Shown: positions 22,602-34,712, numbered from the stretch's first letter. The stretch: 64,000 nt of DNA from Tretioscincus oriximinensis (GCA_022410635.1 JAJVDF010000437.1:363388-427387), one strand, 5' to 3'. Translations and numbers: made by a program. Notes: generated by a model not told the origin, from the letters alone.

Positions 22602-23128
22602 TAGGGTTGCCATATTTTGGCAGCCCAAAACCGGGACAGGTTGGGTGGGGGTGCAGTCATGTGCGTGCACACACACACGTATGCACACACAAGTGCATGC
22701 ACACACACACAAGTGCATACTCACACATGCACACATGCACACATGCACACACACGGACGCTTGTGGTGAGACAGGCAGAACAGAGCTGCACAAAAGCTCT
22801 GTTCTCCTGTCAAAAACCCAAATGTTTTTCCTCTGCTGGAGGCGAGTTGGCACACTTTGCCTGACAGCAGGTGCGAAATCCCGCCTCCAGCAGNGGCTCA
22901 GCTACAGCACGCTCTGAGGTTCCTTCCAGGACCCTGGAAAGCATTGCTCAGGTTGCAGTTGTCAGGTCTGACGGCTCCTTTGCCTTTAAAACCCTGGATT
23001 TTTATGTTCCCTGATGCAGCATTGGGGAATATAAAAATCCGGGATTTTTTCTTAAAACCCGAAGGGGATTATATTTTAGTCCCCAAAGCCAGGATTGTCC
23101 CGCCTTCCCAGGATGTATGGCAACCTTA
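22602..23128. mobile_element. Non-autonomous hAT element with perfect 8 bp target duplication
   Basis: The ends TAGGGTTGCCATATTTTGG and, in reverse complement, TAAGGTTGCCATACATCC are terminal inverted repeats. ATTATATG flanks the element exactly on both sides (22594-22601 and 23129-23136). The 527 bp interior holds a CA-rich tract and no transposase. The intact duplication makes the limits firm. Confidence 0.9.
22664..22754 (+). repeat. (CA)n/(GCACAT)n tract
   Basis: Alternating purine-pyrimidine sequence of ACACAC, GTGCATGC and ACATGCAC units lies inside the hAT element. Frames on both strands here are low-complexity artefacts. Confidence 0.9.
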
Positions 23129-23136
23129 ATTATATG

Positions 23137-24889
23137 TTATATGAACCAGTATTTGTTTTTTTCATTATACACACACTGCTTCTTTATGGTTTCCTAACAC
23201 TAGGATAGTATGGTTGCCACATGGTCAGTGGCACTCACACCATTCTAATCAAGGGAAAGTGTGAATAAAAAAAATACTGCACTTTTAAAAAACAGTGTGT
23301 GTTACACTGAGACTGCTTCCCCACTACAACCTTAAAAATCACTATTTTTATTAAATATGAGAAAACACATCTACAAGTATGTCTCCACTCACCTCCAATG
23401 TCCCTCACTGCTTCTTGTTTCTCCATTTCATTTTCTGGTACCTCGCGGCATCACATGCCCCATAAGTCATTGCTGCACTTATTTTACTATAATTTCCAAC
23501 ATTCTCAGTGAGCTGAGAGCCAACAAGCTTTTTACAGCTAGCCTCGAAGTCTCGCGATACTTACNGAATTCACATTACTGAATGTCTCCACTAAGAAATC
23601 TTTTGCATTAAAAGGAAATCTGCTGCTGAATAAAATAAAATAAATGAGCTAACAGACAAACTGGGACCACAAGACTTTTTAGCAAGTGGATCACTGAACC
23701 TTCTTGAGGTAATGGGCAAATTATACATGATGTATCCTCAATGGGGACACAGCCTGGTTGTATTTAAATCAGCAAAAAGAAGAGATTAAAATTATTCTTA
23801 GTGCAATAGCATTGTAGCTTTATATTGCATTTTGAGACCTTTGGGTATTACATAAGTATTTTCACAGTGTATACTGTAATAGGGAACTAATGATTAATTA
23901 CATAGATGTTGGACCAACCACAGTCGGTGGGACTTGTTCCAATATAAATGGACAGATTTCTGGAGCTGTTCAAGTGATTGTTAATATTTACAAAGACATT
24001 AAANTGAACGAGAGGAGTCAAACACCACCTTCTATTCCCTCCTAAGACTAATAATCTGTTATTATTATTAAAGTTGCTCTCAGTCCACCTCATAGAAGGA
24101 AGAAAAGAATTTCCTGGCAAACAATGGAAACTTGAATAAAAATGAAATGGAAACACAACAATGAAGTAATTGAAAAAATTAGGAAATACAATCAAAGGCT
24201 CTGACATTTATTCTCATATTTTCTTGAAGTTCTTCCTCCAGATCCCTATGCTATCTCTCCCTGCCCAACTTTGTCATTTCATGCCTCCCTCATCTTAAAT
24301 ACACAGAGGAAGGATGCACTACAGGGCTGGTATTAGGCTTCTCCCCTCCCGTGCCGCCCATGGAAATGCTATATTTTTATGGGACATGGCACTGTCGCAG
24401 GCCCCAGAGAGGAAGTGGCACGGTGCATAAACAAATGGTCTCTTTTTATACTGGGCTATGCTTTGTTTCATATGTCTTTTATTTTATTGTCTGGTGCTTT
24501 GGTGGTTACTCTAAAATGTCTGTATTTTGACTGCACTGTATTTAACTGTCTCTGTTTACTTTAAAGCAGCATTTCTCACCTGATATTCCAAGTAGTACTG
24601 ATATTCTATTGTTTTCAGGAGTTACAAAAAGCCAGAAGAGATCTTCCATCAGAAATCTATAGTTTTAAACAACATTTTAAAAACAAAAGACTAACAATGC
24701 ATGACTTCCCTTTGCAAAGTAGGCCATCTGCTATCCACCTTATTTCCTAAAGGTGTTTTCATTTGCTAGAATTTTCCCTCCCCTTGTCCCTGCTGGTTTT
24801 AGCAGTGTCTTTTAATCACTGTTTTATTACACTTTTGCTTCAGTCAAGATTTTGTTTTATATATCATTTATATTTGCTCAATAGCATTT
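23137..24889. other. Unique sequence
   Basis: Short AT-rich simple runs occur at 23628-23645 (AATAAAAT) and 24060-24072 (ATT)n. No gene or transposon is recognised. Confidence 0.35.
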
Positions 24890-25075
24890 ATTGGTTGCTC
24901 AATAACAGAGCAAACAGCCAGGAATGTAAAAGTTGCCAGTTTGATGCCCAGCTTTTCTTTTGAAGCAGGCAACGGCGAACCACTTTTAAAACTCTACCAG
25001 GAAAACTGTGTTCATGCAGTATACCAGAAATCAGCCATGATTAAGTGGTAGCTCCAAAGGACTGATTGTAATGGG
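24890..25075 (+). mobile_element. tRNA-derived SINE, family 2
   Basis: GGTTGCTCAATAACAGAGCAA (A-box region), GCCAGTTTGATGCCC (B box) and GAAGCAGGCAACGGCGAACCAC match the order in 25962-26110. The 3' end is undefined. Confidence 0.6.
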
Positions 25076-25535
25076 GAATAGAAATGTACAAAGTGGCATT
25101 TTCAATGCCTTACAAAATACCTAAGATTACAGAAGCAGTGAGCAATTATCTTGGTTCACATTGCTCCTTCTGGCTTTTGGGGAGACTGAAAGAGCCAAGT
25201 GACTTGTGGCAGTGTCTGGCCAAATTACGATGGCACAGCTTGTAGAAATTTCAAGCATGCCAAGGCCTCATCAAGCCCTTGCCAAGCTTTTAAACAATAA
25301 CTGTTTTACATATTAAAGTAAAAGACTGGACATTGCTCCAGGAGCTCACTGCCAGTGGTAACGCCCATGGAAAAACAGAAAGGTCTTATTAAGGACAATT
25401 AAAAAATCTACTCTGTGCCCTCTATTCTGTTCAGTTCTCAGCTGAGAGAAAAGCATCCTCTGTCCATACAAGACATACACAATATATAATTTAGAGCAGT
25501 AATTCTCTAACTTATTCTCAACCCTTACCAACTGA

Positions 25536-25795
25536 AAGCCAGTTTGGTGTGGTAATTAGAGTGTTAGACTCTTATCTGGTAGTCTCCCAGTTCGATTCCC
25601 CACTCCTCCATGAAAGCCAGTTAGGTGACCATGGACTAGTCACAATTCTTTAGAACTCTCTCAACCCCACCTACTTCACAGGGCGTCTGTTGTGGAGAAA
25701 GCAACAAAAGCTATGTACACCACCCTTTGGTTGGCCGCCCTGAAACCTTTTGGTATATGGCAGGATAAAAGTACAAACAAACAAATAAATAATAT
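25536..25795 (+). mobile_element. Sauria-type SINE with an L2-like tail
   Basis: The head AGCCAGTTTGGTGTGGTAATTAG, with B box AGTTCGATTCC, and the body TAGGTGACCATGGACTAGTCAC...CCCCACCTACTTCACAGGG are those of the Sauria SINE. The end, GGCCGCCCTGAAACC...GGTATATGGCAGGATAAAAG followed by (AAAC/TAAA)n, is the L2 tail rather than the TTC tail of the copy at 37484. Confidence 0.82.
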
Positions 25796-25961
25796 TTAAG
25801 TTCAGAAGGGACACTCATATTTATTAATAATGGAAGTTTGTTTCCATGAGTGTAGCAAAGAGTAAGACTCTGATTAAATATCTCTGTTCATGAGGGCAAA
25901 CCATGTGTTTTCCTATTCATTCATAATACTTTACTGATTGACAGAGTACTCTTAGGTTTGA

Positions 25962-26110
25962 GGGTGGCTATAGCTCAGTAATAGAGCAAACTGCCTGGAA
26001 AGCAGTTGGTTGTCAGTTCAATCTCAACTTCTCCCTAGAAGTAGGCAATTGCAAACCATTTCTATATGTCTGCCATGAAAGCTATATAGAAGTGCCTATT
26101 CAAGCAAACA
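25962..26110 (+). mobile_element. tRNA-derived SINE, family 2
   Basis: TGGCTATAGCTCAGTAATAGAGCAA and GGTTGTCAGTTCAATCTC supply the A and B boxes, followed by GTAGGCAATTGCAAACCA as in 24890-25075. Confidence 0.68.
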
Positions 26111-26789
26111 GAAATCAATTATTATTCAGTGTACACAACACTAATAACAATTGTAACACATAGATCTATGTAGTTGTAATTCACTGAACTTTACTAACAA
26201 GGCAGTAAAAGTGGGGCAAATCACTCTGGAAATTTGCTCCTGATCTTCCTTGGCCGTGTTTGGTCTGGGGAAAACTTTTTTCCCTTAAAGGCAATCTAAT
26301 AAATACCATGCATGTTTCAACAATTCTTATAAATCAAGCACTATAACACTGCGAGAATTAACTGAAGTCTCTTAACAACAAAAGCAAAGACCTTCAACAT
26401 ATTATTCAAGATAGGCATTGTTACTTTTCCAGCACAAAGCAGTGAAACCAAAAACAGAAAAGAGAGGCTAAAGCAGACTGGTCTATTTTTGATATTTTGA
26501 TATGTGCCTTTCAATTTGCAAGTTGTTAAGCTGATACAGTGTGTCAAATACCAGCCTGAAATCAGCTTCTTAGGAAAGGGTTTTAGAAGTGTTATTTCTA
26601 CTCTTGGGAAGATGTGCTACTTCAGAAGATTGGGGTGGGAACCAACCATTCCTGGTTACCACCATTTGTACATCAAACTCTCTGGTCAACTCAATAAGAT
26701 GAAAGGTGTGCATTTGGCTGTTTCAAATATTCTGAAGGAATCAACTGTTTCATAAAACCCCACTGTTTAAAGGAGGAAGAGGAGAGGTT
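26111..26789. other. Unique sequence
   Basis: No repeat is recognised; the 83-codon frame at 26504-26755 shows no family features. Confidence 0.35.
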
Positions 26790-26995
26790 TGTTTTTTCTT
26801 TCATGATTTTCTCAATCCCAAAGGGATTCTAAGTGTTTTATATAAGCTTCTGTTCTGCTCTTCACAACAAATATCTTGTGAAGGAGGAAGGGCTAGGAGA
26901 GCTCCGAAGAAATGTGATTAGCCCAAGATCACCCAGCTTACTTTATGTAGGAGCAAACCAAGAAACTATTATATCACATAAATTGCATTTCGCAT
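26790..26995 (-). mobile_element. Sauria-type SINE, minus strand, degenerate
   Basis: AGCTCCGAAGAAATGTGATTAGCCCAAGATCACCCAGC is the reverse complement of the Sauria SINE body (GCTGGGTGACCTTGGGCTAGTCAC type), followed toward the right by remains of the head. Limits are approximate. Confidence 0.65.
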
Positions 26996-27007
26996 AATGG
27001 TAGATTT

Positions 27008-28295
27008 GTGTTCCATTATAATAGGTCTACTCTACAGTTTCTACAACATGCAGTGACCTCATACACCTCTGACAGCATGATAACAGAGAGCTTAACCATG
27101 TTGGACAGGACTGAGTTTCAAAATCAGTTGGAACATCTTCTAGTAGTGAATGCTTTCTTGAAGGTGGTCCCACTAGCTCTTAAAGATCCAGTGATGTGCC
27201 CTCTCCTTACGAAGCCTTCCTTGGACCCAGAAAAGCTAAACATCCACTGCCCAGTGGCTAACATACTCTTCCTGTGCAAGATTCTGGAAAGGGCCATGGC
27301 TGTTCAACTGCAGGCATGCTTGGAAGAAATGGATTATCTAGACCCATTTCAATCTGGCTTCAGGCCTGGTCATGGCACAGAAATGTCCTTGGTCGCTCTG
27401 GTTGATGACCTGCTCTGGAAGAGGGATGGAGGCAATGTAGCTCTGTTGATTCTACTGGACCTTTCAACAGCTTTTGATACCATTGATCATGATATCCTCC
27501 TGGAGTTGGTGGCAATTCATTGCAGTGGTTCTGCTCCTATCTCCAAGGCCACTTCCAGAGAGTGGTGGAGGACACCTTAGAGGTCACTTGTGGGATTCCC
27601 CAGGGATCAACTCTTTCCCCCTTGTTGTTCAACATCTACATGAAGCCGCTGGGAGAGGTCATCAGGAGATTTGGAGTGAAGTGGCATCAATACACAGATG
27701 ACACTCAGTTCTATCTCTCTATTCCATCAGAATCAGGTGAGGTGGTTGAAGTGCTTGGCAGGTGGCTGAAGGCAGTAATGGGCTGGATGGGGGCCAATAA
27801 ATTGAAGCTGAATCTAGACAAGATGGAGTTGCTGTGTGTCACTGCATTCCAGTTCACTGGCTGCCAATTTGCTACCGAGCCCAATTCAAAATATTAATGC
27901 TCACCTATAAAGCCTTACAAAACATGGGCCCCAAATATATAAAGGAAGGCCTTCCTCCATATGAGCCTGCTCATACCTTAAGATCTGCAAGGGAGGCCCT
28001 CCCTCAGTGGCAAAGAGAGTGGGAACCCGGGATAGGGTCTTCTCTGTGGCAACACCCAGGCTATGAAATAGTCTCCCCCTTGAGGTGCATCAATCACCAT
28101 CCCTGTGCAAGTTCAAAAAATGCTTGAAAACTCACCTCTTTGGCCTGGCCTTTGACTGAGAAACTGCTGTCCCTTCCCTATTTTTTAAATATGGCTGTTT
28201 TTAACATGTTAAATATGTTTTTTACTGTTAACGACCTGAAACCTTCGGGTATAGGGTAGTATAAAAATGTAAATAAATAAAAAATAAATAAAATA
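27008..28295 (+). pseudogene. L2-clade LINE with decayed reverse transcriptase
   Basis: The first frame (27008-27580) contains RT landmarks: PVANILFLCKILERAMAVQL, DPFQSGFRPGHGTE and LLDLSTAFDTIDHD (motif A). A -1/+2 type shift near 27520-27580 moves the reading into the next frame, which holds TCGIPQGSTLSPLLFNIYM (motif B) and YTDDTQ (motif C, with Thr where Ala of YADD is usual). The frame then jumps from MELLCVTA straight to HWLPICYRAQFKILMLTYKA, so the segment between RT and the C-terminal region is deleted. The 3' UTR (GTGCATCAATCACCATCCCTGT, GACCTGAAACCTTCGGGTATAGG) ends in (TAAA)n. The family copies itself by target-primed reverse transcription; this copy is dead. Confidence 0.9.
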
Positions 28296-28578
28296 GTAGA
28301 TCATAGAAATTCCTTGTTCTTTGTTTATTGTAAAATATTAAGCCTGCAGGTTCTCTAGTCTGATAAGTTCAAACTTCTGTGATGAAAATAGAGTTAGTGA
28401 AACTTTGAAGCATCCCATGTGATGTTTTCAAAGCAAAATCAGTTTTGCCCTAGAGTTGTGTTTATTTTGTATACTTCTGGATTCATACTGATGTAGAAAT
28501 AGGTGCAAATTGTGTACGTCATATGAATCTGTGACAGAAAAATACATTTCAAAAGAGGCTTTTTTCTCACTGATGCTG
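28296..28578. other. No recognised feature
   Basis: AT-rich spacer between the L2 copy and the minisatellite. Confidence 0.3.
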
Positions 28579-28717
28579 TTTAGATGAAATTTTGAAGATA
28601 CTATTTAGATGAAATTTTGAAGATACTATTTAGATGAAATTTTGAAGATACTATTTAGATGAAATTTTGAAGATACTATTTAGATGAAATTTTGAAGATA
28701 CTATTTAGATGGAATTT
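28579..28717 (+). repeat. 25 bp minisatellite, about 5.5 units
   Basis: The unit contains TAGATGAAATTTTGAAGATA followed by CTATT and recurs at 28581, 28606, 28631, 28656, 28681 and 28706. The first five units are identical and the last decays into flank. Confidence 0.97.
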
Positions 28718-30302
28718 CATCATCTTATTTATTTAACTTTATCCTGTCCTTCAACTGGAAGACTGAAGGAGACTCAGAGTATATGATAAAATGGAAATAT
28801 AGTTGAAATATAACCCGTCCAGTCCCTCCCACCTAAAATCAGATGAAGACATATATTTTAATCTGTTACATAAAACCACATAGATGCTTTTTCTACATGT
28901 GCTTTTAATCCATCTTCAACCCTGAGGAACTGCTCCCCTTCCCTGCTTTAGCCGAGTTCTTCAAGACTGAAGATTAATTAAAAGTATGTGTTAGACCTTA
29001 AAGTTGGCCCCTGGCATACTTCCACTGGAAAGCTATTCCAAAGCCAGAGGGCCACCACTGAGAAGGTCCCATTATGTGTGCTGCAATGTCTTACAAGAAG
29101 AAGGCCCTCACTTTGTGATCATAGGTCTATGCTGCATAGCTGAAATTCTAGTCAGATGTTGTAAAAGCAAATCCTGCTGCATTAAATGAGACTTATGGCC
29201 AGGACAGATAAAGGATTGAGATGACAAATATTTTTTATTCATAAGGATGTTGCTATTAAATGCAAAAAACATGTGTGATCAAGAGAACCTGGCAAAAAAA
29301 GTCAAGAACAATCGTGCTTGTGATTTGATAGATCTAGTGGAAATAGATGTCTGAAAGGAAGATCTGTCCAAAGTGATCAAGTTAGCATCTCTTTAAAGGT
29401 AGAACAGATGCATAAGCAGACGTGATAGTGTCACTAAGAATCAGTTACATTTCCTTTGGGGAAAGAAAAAGATCATTTATTAGAGGAGGACAATATGCTA
29501 CATTGCACATGGAGACTCAGCGTTTTCAATCCATTATTCCTATACCAGAAGCATATGTGACAGCTGTTTTTAGTTTACAAATAAACTTGTGTCAAAATGT
29601 TTTTACCCTCTAACCAAAGGCATAGGGAATATGTTTCTATCATCCAAAATGTACCAGAATTTTTGCTTTTTCTTTCTTTTCTTTTTTTTTGCAGTGAATT
29701 TTGCACTAGGCTTTTCTGTGGAATATATCTCGGAATGGGAATCTGTCATCCGGGTACTGGAATTGTTTCTGACCTTGGGTCACAGGAAGCTACTGAATGT
29801 GTAATTTATACCTGCTTCAGTGGCTTTCCCTTTGCTCTGAACCACTCCCAGTGTTACGTTTCCTTATTTGTTTTTCAAAGCCAAGATTTAGAAAGTGGGT
29901 AATAAATGTGTTAAAATATGATTCTCTGCTGTTAAGACTATAAGACATAATCTAGGGGAATGTTTGGCCTGCAAAACACAACTCTCAAAGACATACAGCC
30001 TAATTTCCATTTCTTTTAAGTGGTCTGAATCATTTAGAGAACAGATGTATAATTTGATTGAGGAAATATTTTTAGGGGGTGGAATCTCCTCCATAGAGAA
30101 TGAATTTCAAAAGAAATTTTAAGATTGCAGATTCTTCTCCTCATCCAGCAAGGACTCAGATGCAGAGTGCACCAGAGTGCCCACATACCGCCACCCAGCT
30201 AACAGCCCATTATATTCCCCAGTCACAATGGGCCTATTTCCAATAGGAAATCTCTGTTTTAGGGAACAATTGGCTAGAAAGGGAAATTTTGTCTCTTTTT
30301 TG
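28718..30302. other. Mostly unique sequence with a short L2-like fragment
   Basis: 28990-29070 (CACTGGAAAGCTATTCCA, GGGCCACCACTGAGAAGGTCCC) resembles an inverted LINE 3' region of the L2 type. The rest, including a poly-T run at 29665-29692, has no recognised gene or repeat. Confidence 0.35.
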
Positions 30303-30342
30303 CGAAGCCTAACAGCATACTCCTAATATTAGACTTGTCCTA
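30303..30342 (-). mobile_element. Tiny CR1 endonuclease fragment
   Basis: CATACTCCTAATATTAGACTTGTCC matches CNTACTCCCAATATTAGACTTGTTT at 105-130 within the CR1 frame at the left edge. Too short to be certain. Confidence 0.4.
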
Positions 30343-30377
30343 TATAGAGAGCATAGGTCTTCACAAGACACCTATGT

Positions 30378-30534
30378 CAGAGATGTCAAACTGGTGGCCC
30401 TCCAGATGTTCCTGAACCACAACTCCCAACATTCCATTCCACTCCCAGCACTGTACCCCACTCTGCTAAACCAAATTGAACATTGGGAGTTGTGGTTCAG
30501 GAACATCTGGAGGGCCACCAGTTTGACATCTCTG
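30378..30534. mobile_element. 157 bp hAT MITE
   Basis: Arms of about 52 bp beginning CAGAGATGTCAAACTGGTGG are near-perfect reverse complements (ending ...ACCAGTTTGACATCTCTG). The flanks ACCTATGT and ACCTGTCA agree at 5 of 8 positions. The CAGAGATGTCAAACT end with an 8-mer flank is typical of hAT-derived MITEs. Confidence 0.85.
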
Positions 30535-30542
30535 ACCTGTCA

Positions 30543-32237
30543 TTGTGCCCTGGCTCTGAAGCAAGGGGGAAAGAGTTCCTTTTTGGGTCCCCACAGCTCT
30601 GGGAATGTCTCTGCAACAAAATGGCAATTTGTTATTTGTGTGGGATGGATCAGGATCCAACCTAAAATATTAGTAAGACTAATGAATGGTCTCTCACTGA
30701 TCTGGATCACTTCTTCACCATTGTACCACTGGATATTGAAACATAAAGAACAATATCCATCTTCAAGCACTGTATATACTCAAGTATAAGTCAACAGTGT
30801 GCACTGGCACAAATTCACGTTTCCTCCCTTTTGTTGTTGTTGTTAATCTCCAAGATGTCATGAGACGCTCTTGTTAGATATTGTGGACCCAGATTAACTA
30901 CCACTAAATTTCAAAGTTCCCCACTTAGGCTGCATTCTTATGGGGGTGAAAGAAGCAGTTCTGAGAACTGTGCTGTGAATTCAATTCACTCTGCTGTTTT
31001 CTTCTGTTTTCAACTCCATTTCAGTTCTGTTTCAGCTCCATTTCATTGCTCACACAAGATGTATACTGGCTTCTGGAGTTAACAGCTGCATTGATTGGGT
31101 AATCTGTGACCTCTTCCCACATTCCATGCTGCCTGTAAAAAAAATGTGCACAAGTTTTGCGCAAATCATAACTACAAAAAATTAATACAGATATACAGAT
31201 ATTTTTGTGTGGATTATAGGTGAACTGTATGTACCCAGTGCAAAGCCACACAGCTTTTGCTCCTGTTTTTTCCCTTAGTGAGAATGCAGCCTTAGTGAAA
31301 TATATGTAAAGGAGAAAGTAAATGAGTNTGAATTGTTAGAAAAGGAACTAATAGTTCTTGCCTTTAACTGTCATTTGTATTCAGTGTATCCCTGCTTACA
31401 TAATCAAGACTAATGGTCAGGAAGGTTTCTCTGTGCTCCACACCTGAGTTTTAGCAAACACAGCTGGTGCTTGATGAGGTCTACTGTGTGAAGTTTGAAG
31501 TACAGCCAACTGTTCACACACCTGACAAGCAAAATTACTTTGTTTTTGAAGTCTTAAGAGATACAATGAAAAGAAGATGAGGCCATGTTTGGATCTGATA
31601 TTATCAAGATTGATAAGTGCTCAAAAACCTGTTCATGGTCACTGTGCTTTGCATAAACATTCATTTATTACCAAGAATTTTGCCCTACATCTAGATAAGC
31701 AGTGCTCTGAGTTCATAGTTTGATAGGAACTCTTGGGAAAACACTTATATCTGGAAGCACCTTTAAACACAGAGGAGACATCCAATAAAACAGCCACTGT
31801 CACCACATTTTCATTTGCTTGTAATTTTTGGCAGTCATATCATCTGACTTCAATCACTAGTGGAGGTAACATTTTTTGCAGATACTCTCTGCTGCTGCTA
31901 GAAATGACACATCAACACTCTGAAATGAAGGTGCAGGGAGATTTTTTATTTTAAACAGCAGATTAAGATACTTTTTAAGTGGAACCCCTGAGCCTGAATC
32001 ATAATTCATCTTCTGAGTTAAAAAAATCTTTTCAATGGAAGGAAGGAACTTAATTACAATACACAGAAAAGTTTTAAAATCCAATTTCTGTACAGGAATA
32101 AGAGTTTATTCTAAAGAGGTTTCACTCATCTCTTCTTTATCATCAGTTCATGGTATAAGGACAGATCAGTGTATTACCATCCTATCTATAAACTATTCAT
32201 GAGGAGGCATCTGGACAGAGTGTAAGACCTATGAGCA
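30543..32237. other. Unique sequence
   Basis: A (TTG)4 run lies near 30830. The 131-codon frame at 30394-30789 starts inside the MITE and is not a gene. Nothing else is recognised. Confidence 0.35.
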
Positions 32238-32245
32238 TTCTGGAG

Positions 32246-32443
32246 TAGGCTGACCAGATGACCCCTTGGGGGGGATGAAAATCCAGTTTTGAGGTGCCTC
32301 ATGGTTTTTGCTGAGGAAATCATTTTTCAAAAAATATATATTTTTTAAAAAAATTATTATTATTTTCCTCAGCAAAAACCGAGAGGCACCTCAAAACTGG
32401 GTTTTCAACTCACCCACCCCAAAGGGATCATCTGGTCAGACTA
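32246..32443. mobile_element. Hairpin hAT MITE, family A, copy 2 (perfect target duplication)
   Basis: TAGGCTGACCAGATGACCCC opens and GATCATCTGGTCAGACTA closes a 198 bp near-palindrome. TTCTGGAG is duplicated exactly at 32238-32245 and 32444-32451, which assigns the whole family to hAT-type insertion and fixes its ends. Confidence 0.9.
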
Positions 32444-32451
32444 TTCTGGAG

Positions 32452-34512
32452 GTATATCCCATGATATTGCTTAGCAGAAAAAATAACTCATAACCTATGT
32501 TTTCATGATATAACTATAGGAATTTACCAGTTTAGATGCTGTGGTCATCTTAACGTAGACCACCATGCACGTACGGAGTCTGAAAATTGCAGCTATTACA
32601 GTCTCTTGGAGACATTGGTGGACTTCCGGATATTTTGTGATGGCGAAATACCTGATATGACTTGTAATTGCAGAGGCACGTGCTAGACAGAGGTAACTCT
32701 TCATACTTAGCTTGTGTTGGTGCCCAGCTGTCTGAGCTGCCAGCAATTATTTTAAAGAATATTACTAGGTATTTCAGAATATTACTAAATAGTTTATTTT
32801 TCTGGCCACTATCCAAGGATGCCTTTTTTCAGCATGCAAATGCATACATTTCCCTCTGCAACTTCACATCATCAGATTCACACTTTCTATCTCGGAACTG
32901 TTTAACCAGACTACCTCAGTCTATCAATCCAAGCCTAGGAGCATTGAAATTGTACCTTTCTTGTTTTGTTTTGCTCAAAGCATACTACCACCTGTTGCTC
33001 TAATATCATGTCTGGTGTATGACAGCAGGGCTGAACAACCTCTACATTGGGAGCTGACACTGATCTTCAAAGCCTGTATAAGGGACAATAAAAAATTCTG
33101 CAGACACTTTTTCACGCTATCACAGACTTCAAGGACAAGGCTGTGATGTGCAGAAGCCCTAGTGCTAGACTGGAATAGACTGTATAAGAATAGTTATGGA
33201 GTCCTTAGAAAGATAAGGATTCCTAAGGCCCTTTCTGCCTTGCCTTATTTTAGATTCCATCTCAGAATAGGAACTTGCCACTTGCTTCCTAATACAGGCT
33301 ATGGCTGTATCCACACGAGGGAGTAAAAAGCGAACTGATCTGCTATTGCGTGGTTGTCATAGACGGCCAGCCATGTGCACGCATGGTGCGCCGGTAGCCA
33401 GAGTTGAGCAGGAGAAAGGAAGCTCCATCCCTTGAGTTGCCAAGAGCAGCCTTCTCTCCACCCACCCTGCTTTGCAAGGCTCGTCACTGATTTGTGCAGG
33501 ACTCGGTTGTGCTGGCCACATTAAAAAAAGAAGTGGGTTACTGACACATCAGCTCTCATTTAACCTGTGGTATGGCAGGTTTGTAGTGACTACGTCGCTC
33601 AAACCCTACCATTACATGTTCGGGAGCTGCCAGGAAGATTCTGATGCAGCCAGAATCAAATTCCAGGAGGGATCTTCACTAGTATGTAATGGCAGATGTC
33701 TATTCTGGGATATCAGAATATAATCCAGAACAAGACCAGCTGCAGAAAGCACAGAAGGGCATTCATGGACCATAACAGTTCTAGTCCTGTGCAGAAGAAG
33801 TATACCAATGAGCAGCTTGCTCTGATATACCAGGCAAGTGCTGAGGGGGCCCTAGTTCCTTACAAAATCTATCAGTTATTTTAATAAACAAACAAATCAA
33901 TAAAAAGTCTGAAGCACAGAGAATTCTAATTTTGCATGAATAAACGTTAACCAGCCATTTGAGCAATAAGGAATATTTTGCTGATTTCACAAATGTGAAT
34001 CGTTTTTGCTCTCAGAATCAAAGTGAACCCAAAATATGGATTTTAAAAAATGGTCCAAGTTAAGATCTGACTTAAATTTCTTATGATTAAGCATTCCAGT
34101 TCCTGCCCCAAAGAAAGAGACGTCTGTTTTTGTTATATAAAACATTTTTAATGAAGGCAGCTTGGAATCCACCCTTTTACAAATCTAGGCAAGAATTTTC
34201 ATTCACTCAAGGAAGTCAGACTAACAGCTCCAGGCATAACTATTTTGAGATTATTAAAAAACAGCTAGCAGTTAGTAAACATAGTGAAGAATATTTCATA
34301 TGCTAACGCCTAGCAAAAATTAATGAAGGTTTTAATGCTTATGTTTGTTTACTACAGATCCCACAATCCTTTAGGGAAGAAAAACCAGAAACGTTTCCAA
34401 ATTCTAGCACAATTAGGATCATTATTTTTGAAACACAATCCATGGCCATTATCCATGATACTAATTATCAATATTAACGATAGGAAACCAGTATACTATT
34501 GCACTTCTAATA
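32452..34512. other. Unique sequence with a CpG-bearing patch
   Basis: 33300-33620 is richer in CpG than its surroundings (CATGTGCACGCATGGTGCGCCGG, GACTACGTCGCTC), which often marks a younger DNA transposon here, but no terminal repeats could be paired. No gene is recognised. Confidence 0.3.
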
Positions 34513-34514
34513 TA

Positions 34515-34592
34515 TACTGCTCAAAACCATTAAGGGAACACTTTAACATAACAGTGTAACACTAAGTGTTCCCTTAATTGTTTTGAGCAGTA
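34515..34592. mobile_element. 78 bp Tc1/mariner-like MITE, second copy
   Basis: TACTGCTCAAAACCATTAAG opens and TTAATTGTTTTGAGCAGTA closes it, with TA on the left and TC on the right. The loop contains AACATAACAGTGT, the reverse complement of the loop in 20248-20315. Confidence 0.9.
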
Positions 34593-34712
34593 TCGTTTCA
34601 AAAAGATATGGAAATCTTAATCTTAGACTACACTCCAGACAGTTTTTCAGTGGTATTACTTTGAGACTACAGTGTGATTCCCACATGATTTTGTAGCACT
34701 CACGTTTTATAT

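Noticed and set aside
22556..22917. His/Thr/Cys-rich frames
   Set aside because: Translations of the CA-rich tract inside the hAT element.
28579..28717. CRISPR-like array
   Set aside because: Units are directly tandem with no spacers, in vertebrate DNA; it is a minisatellite.
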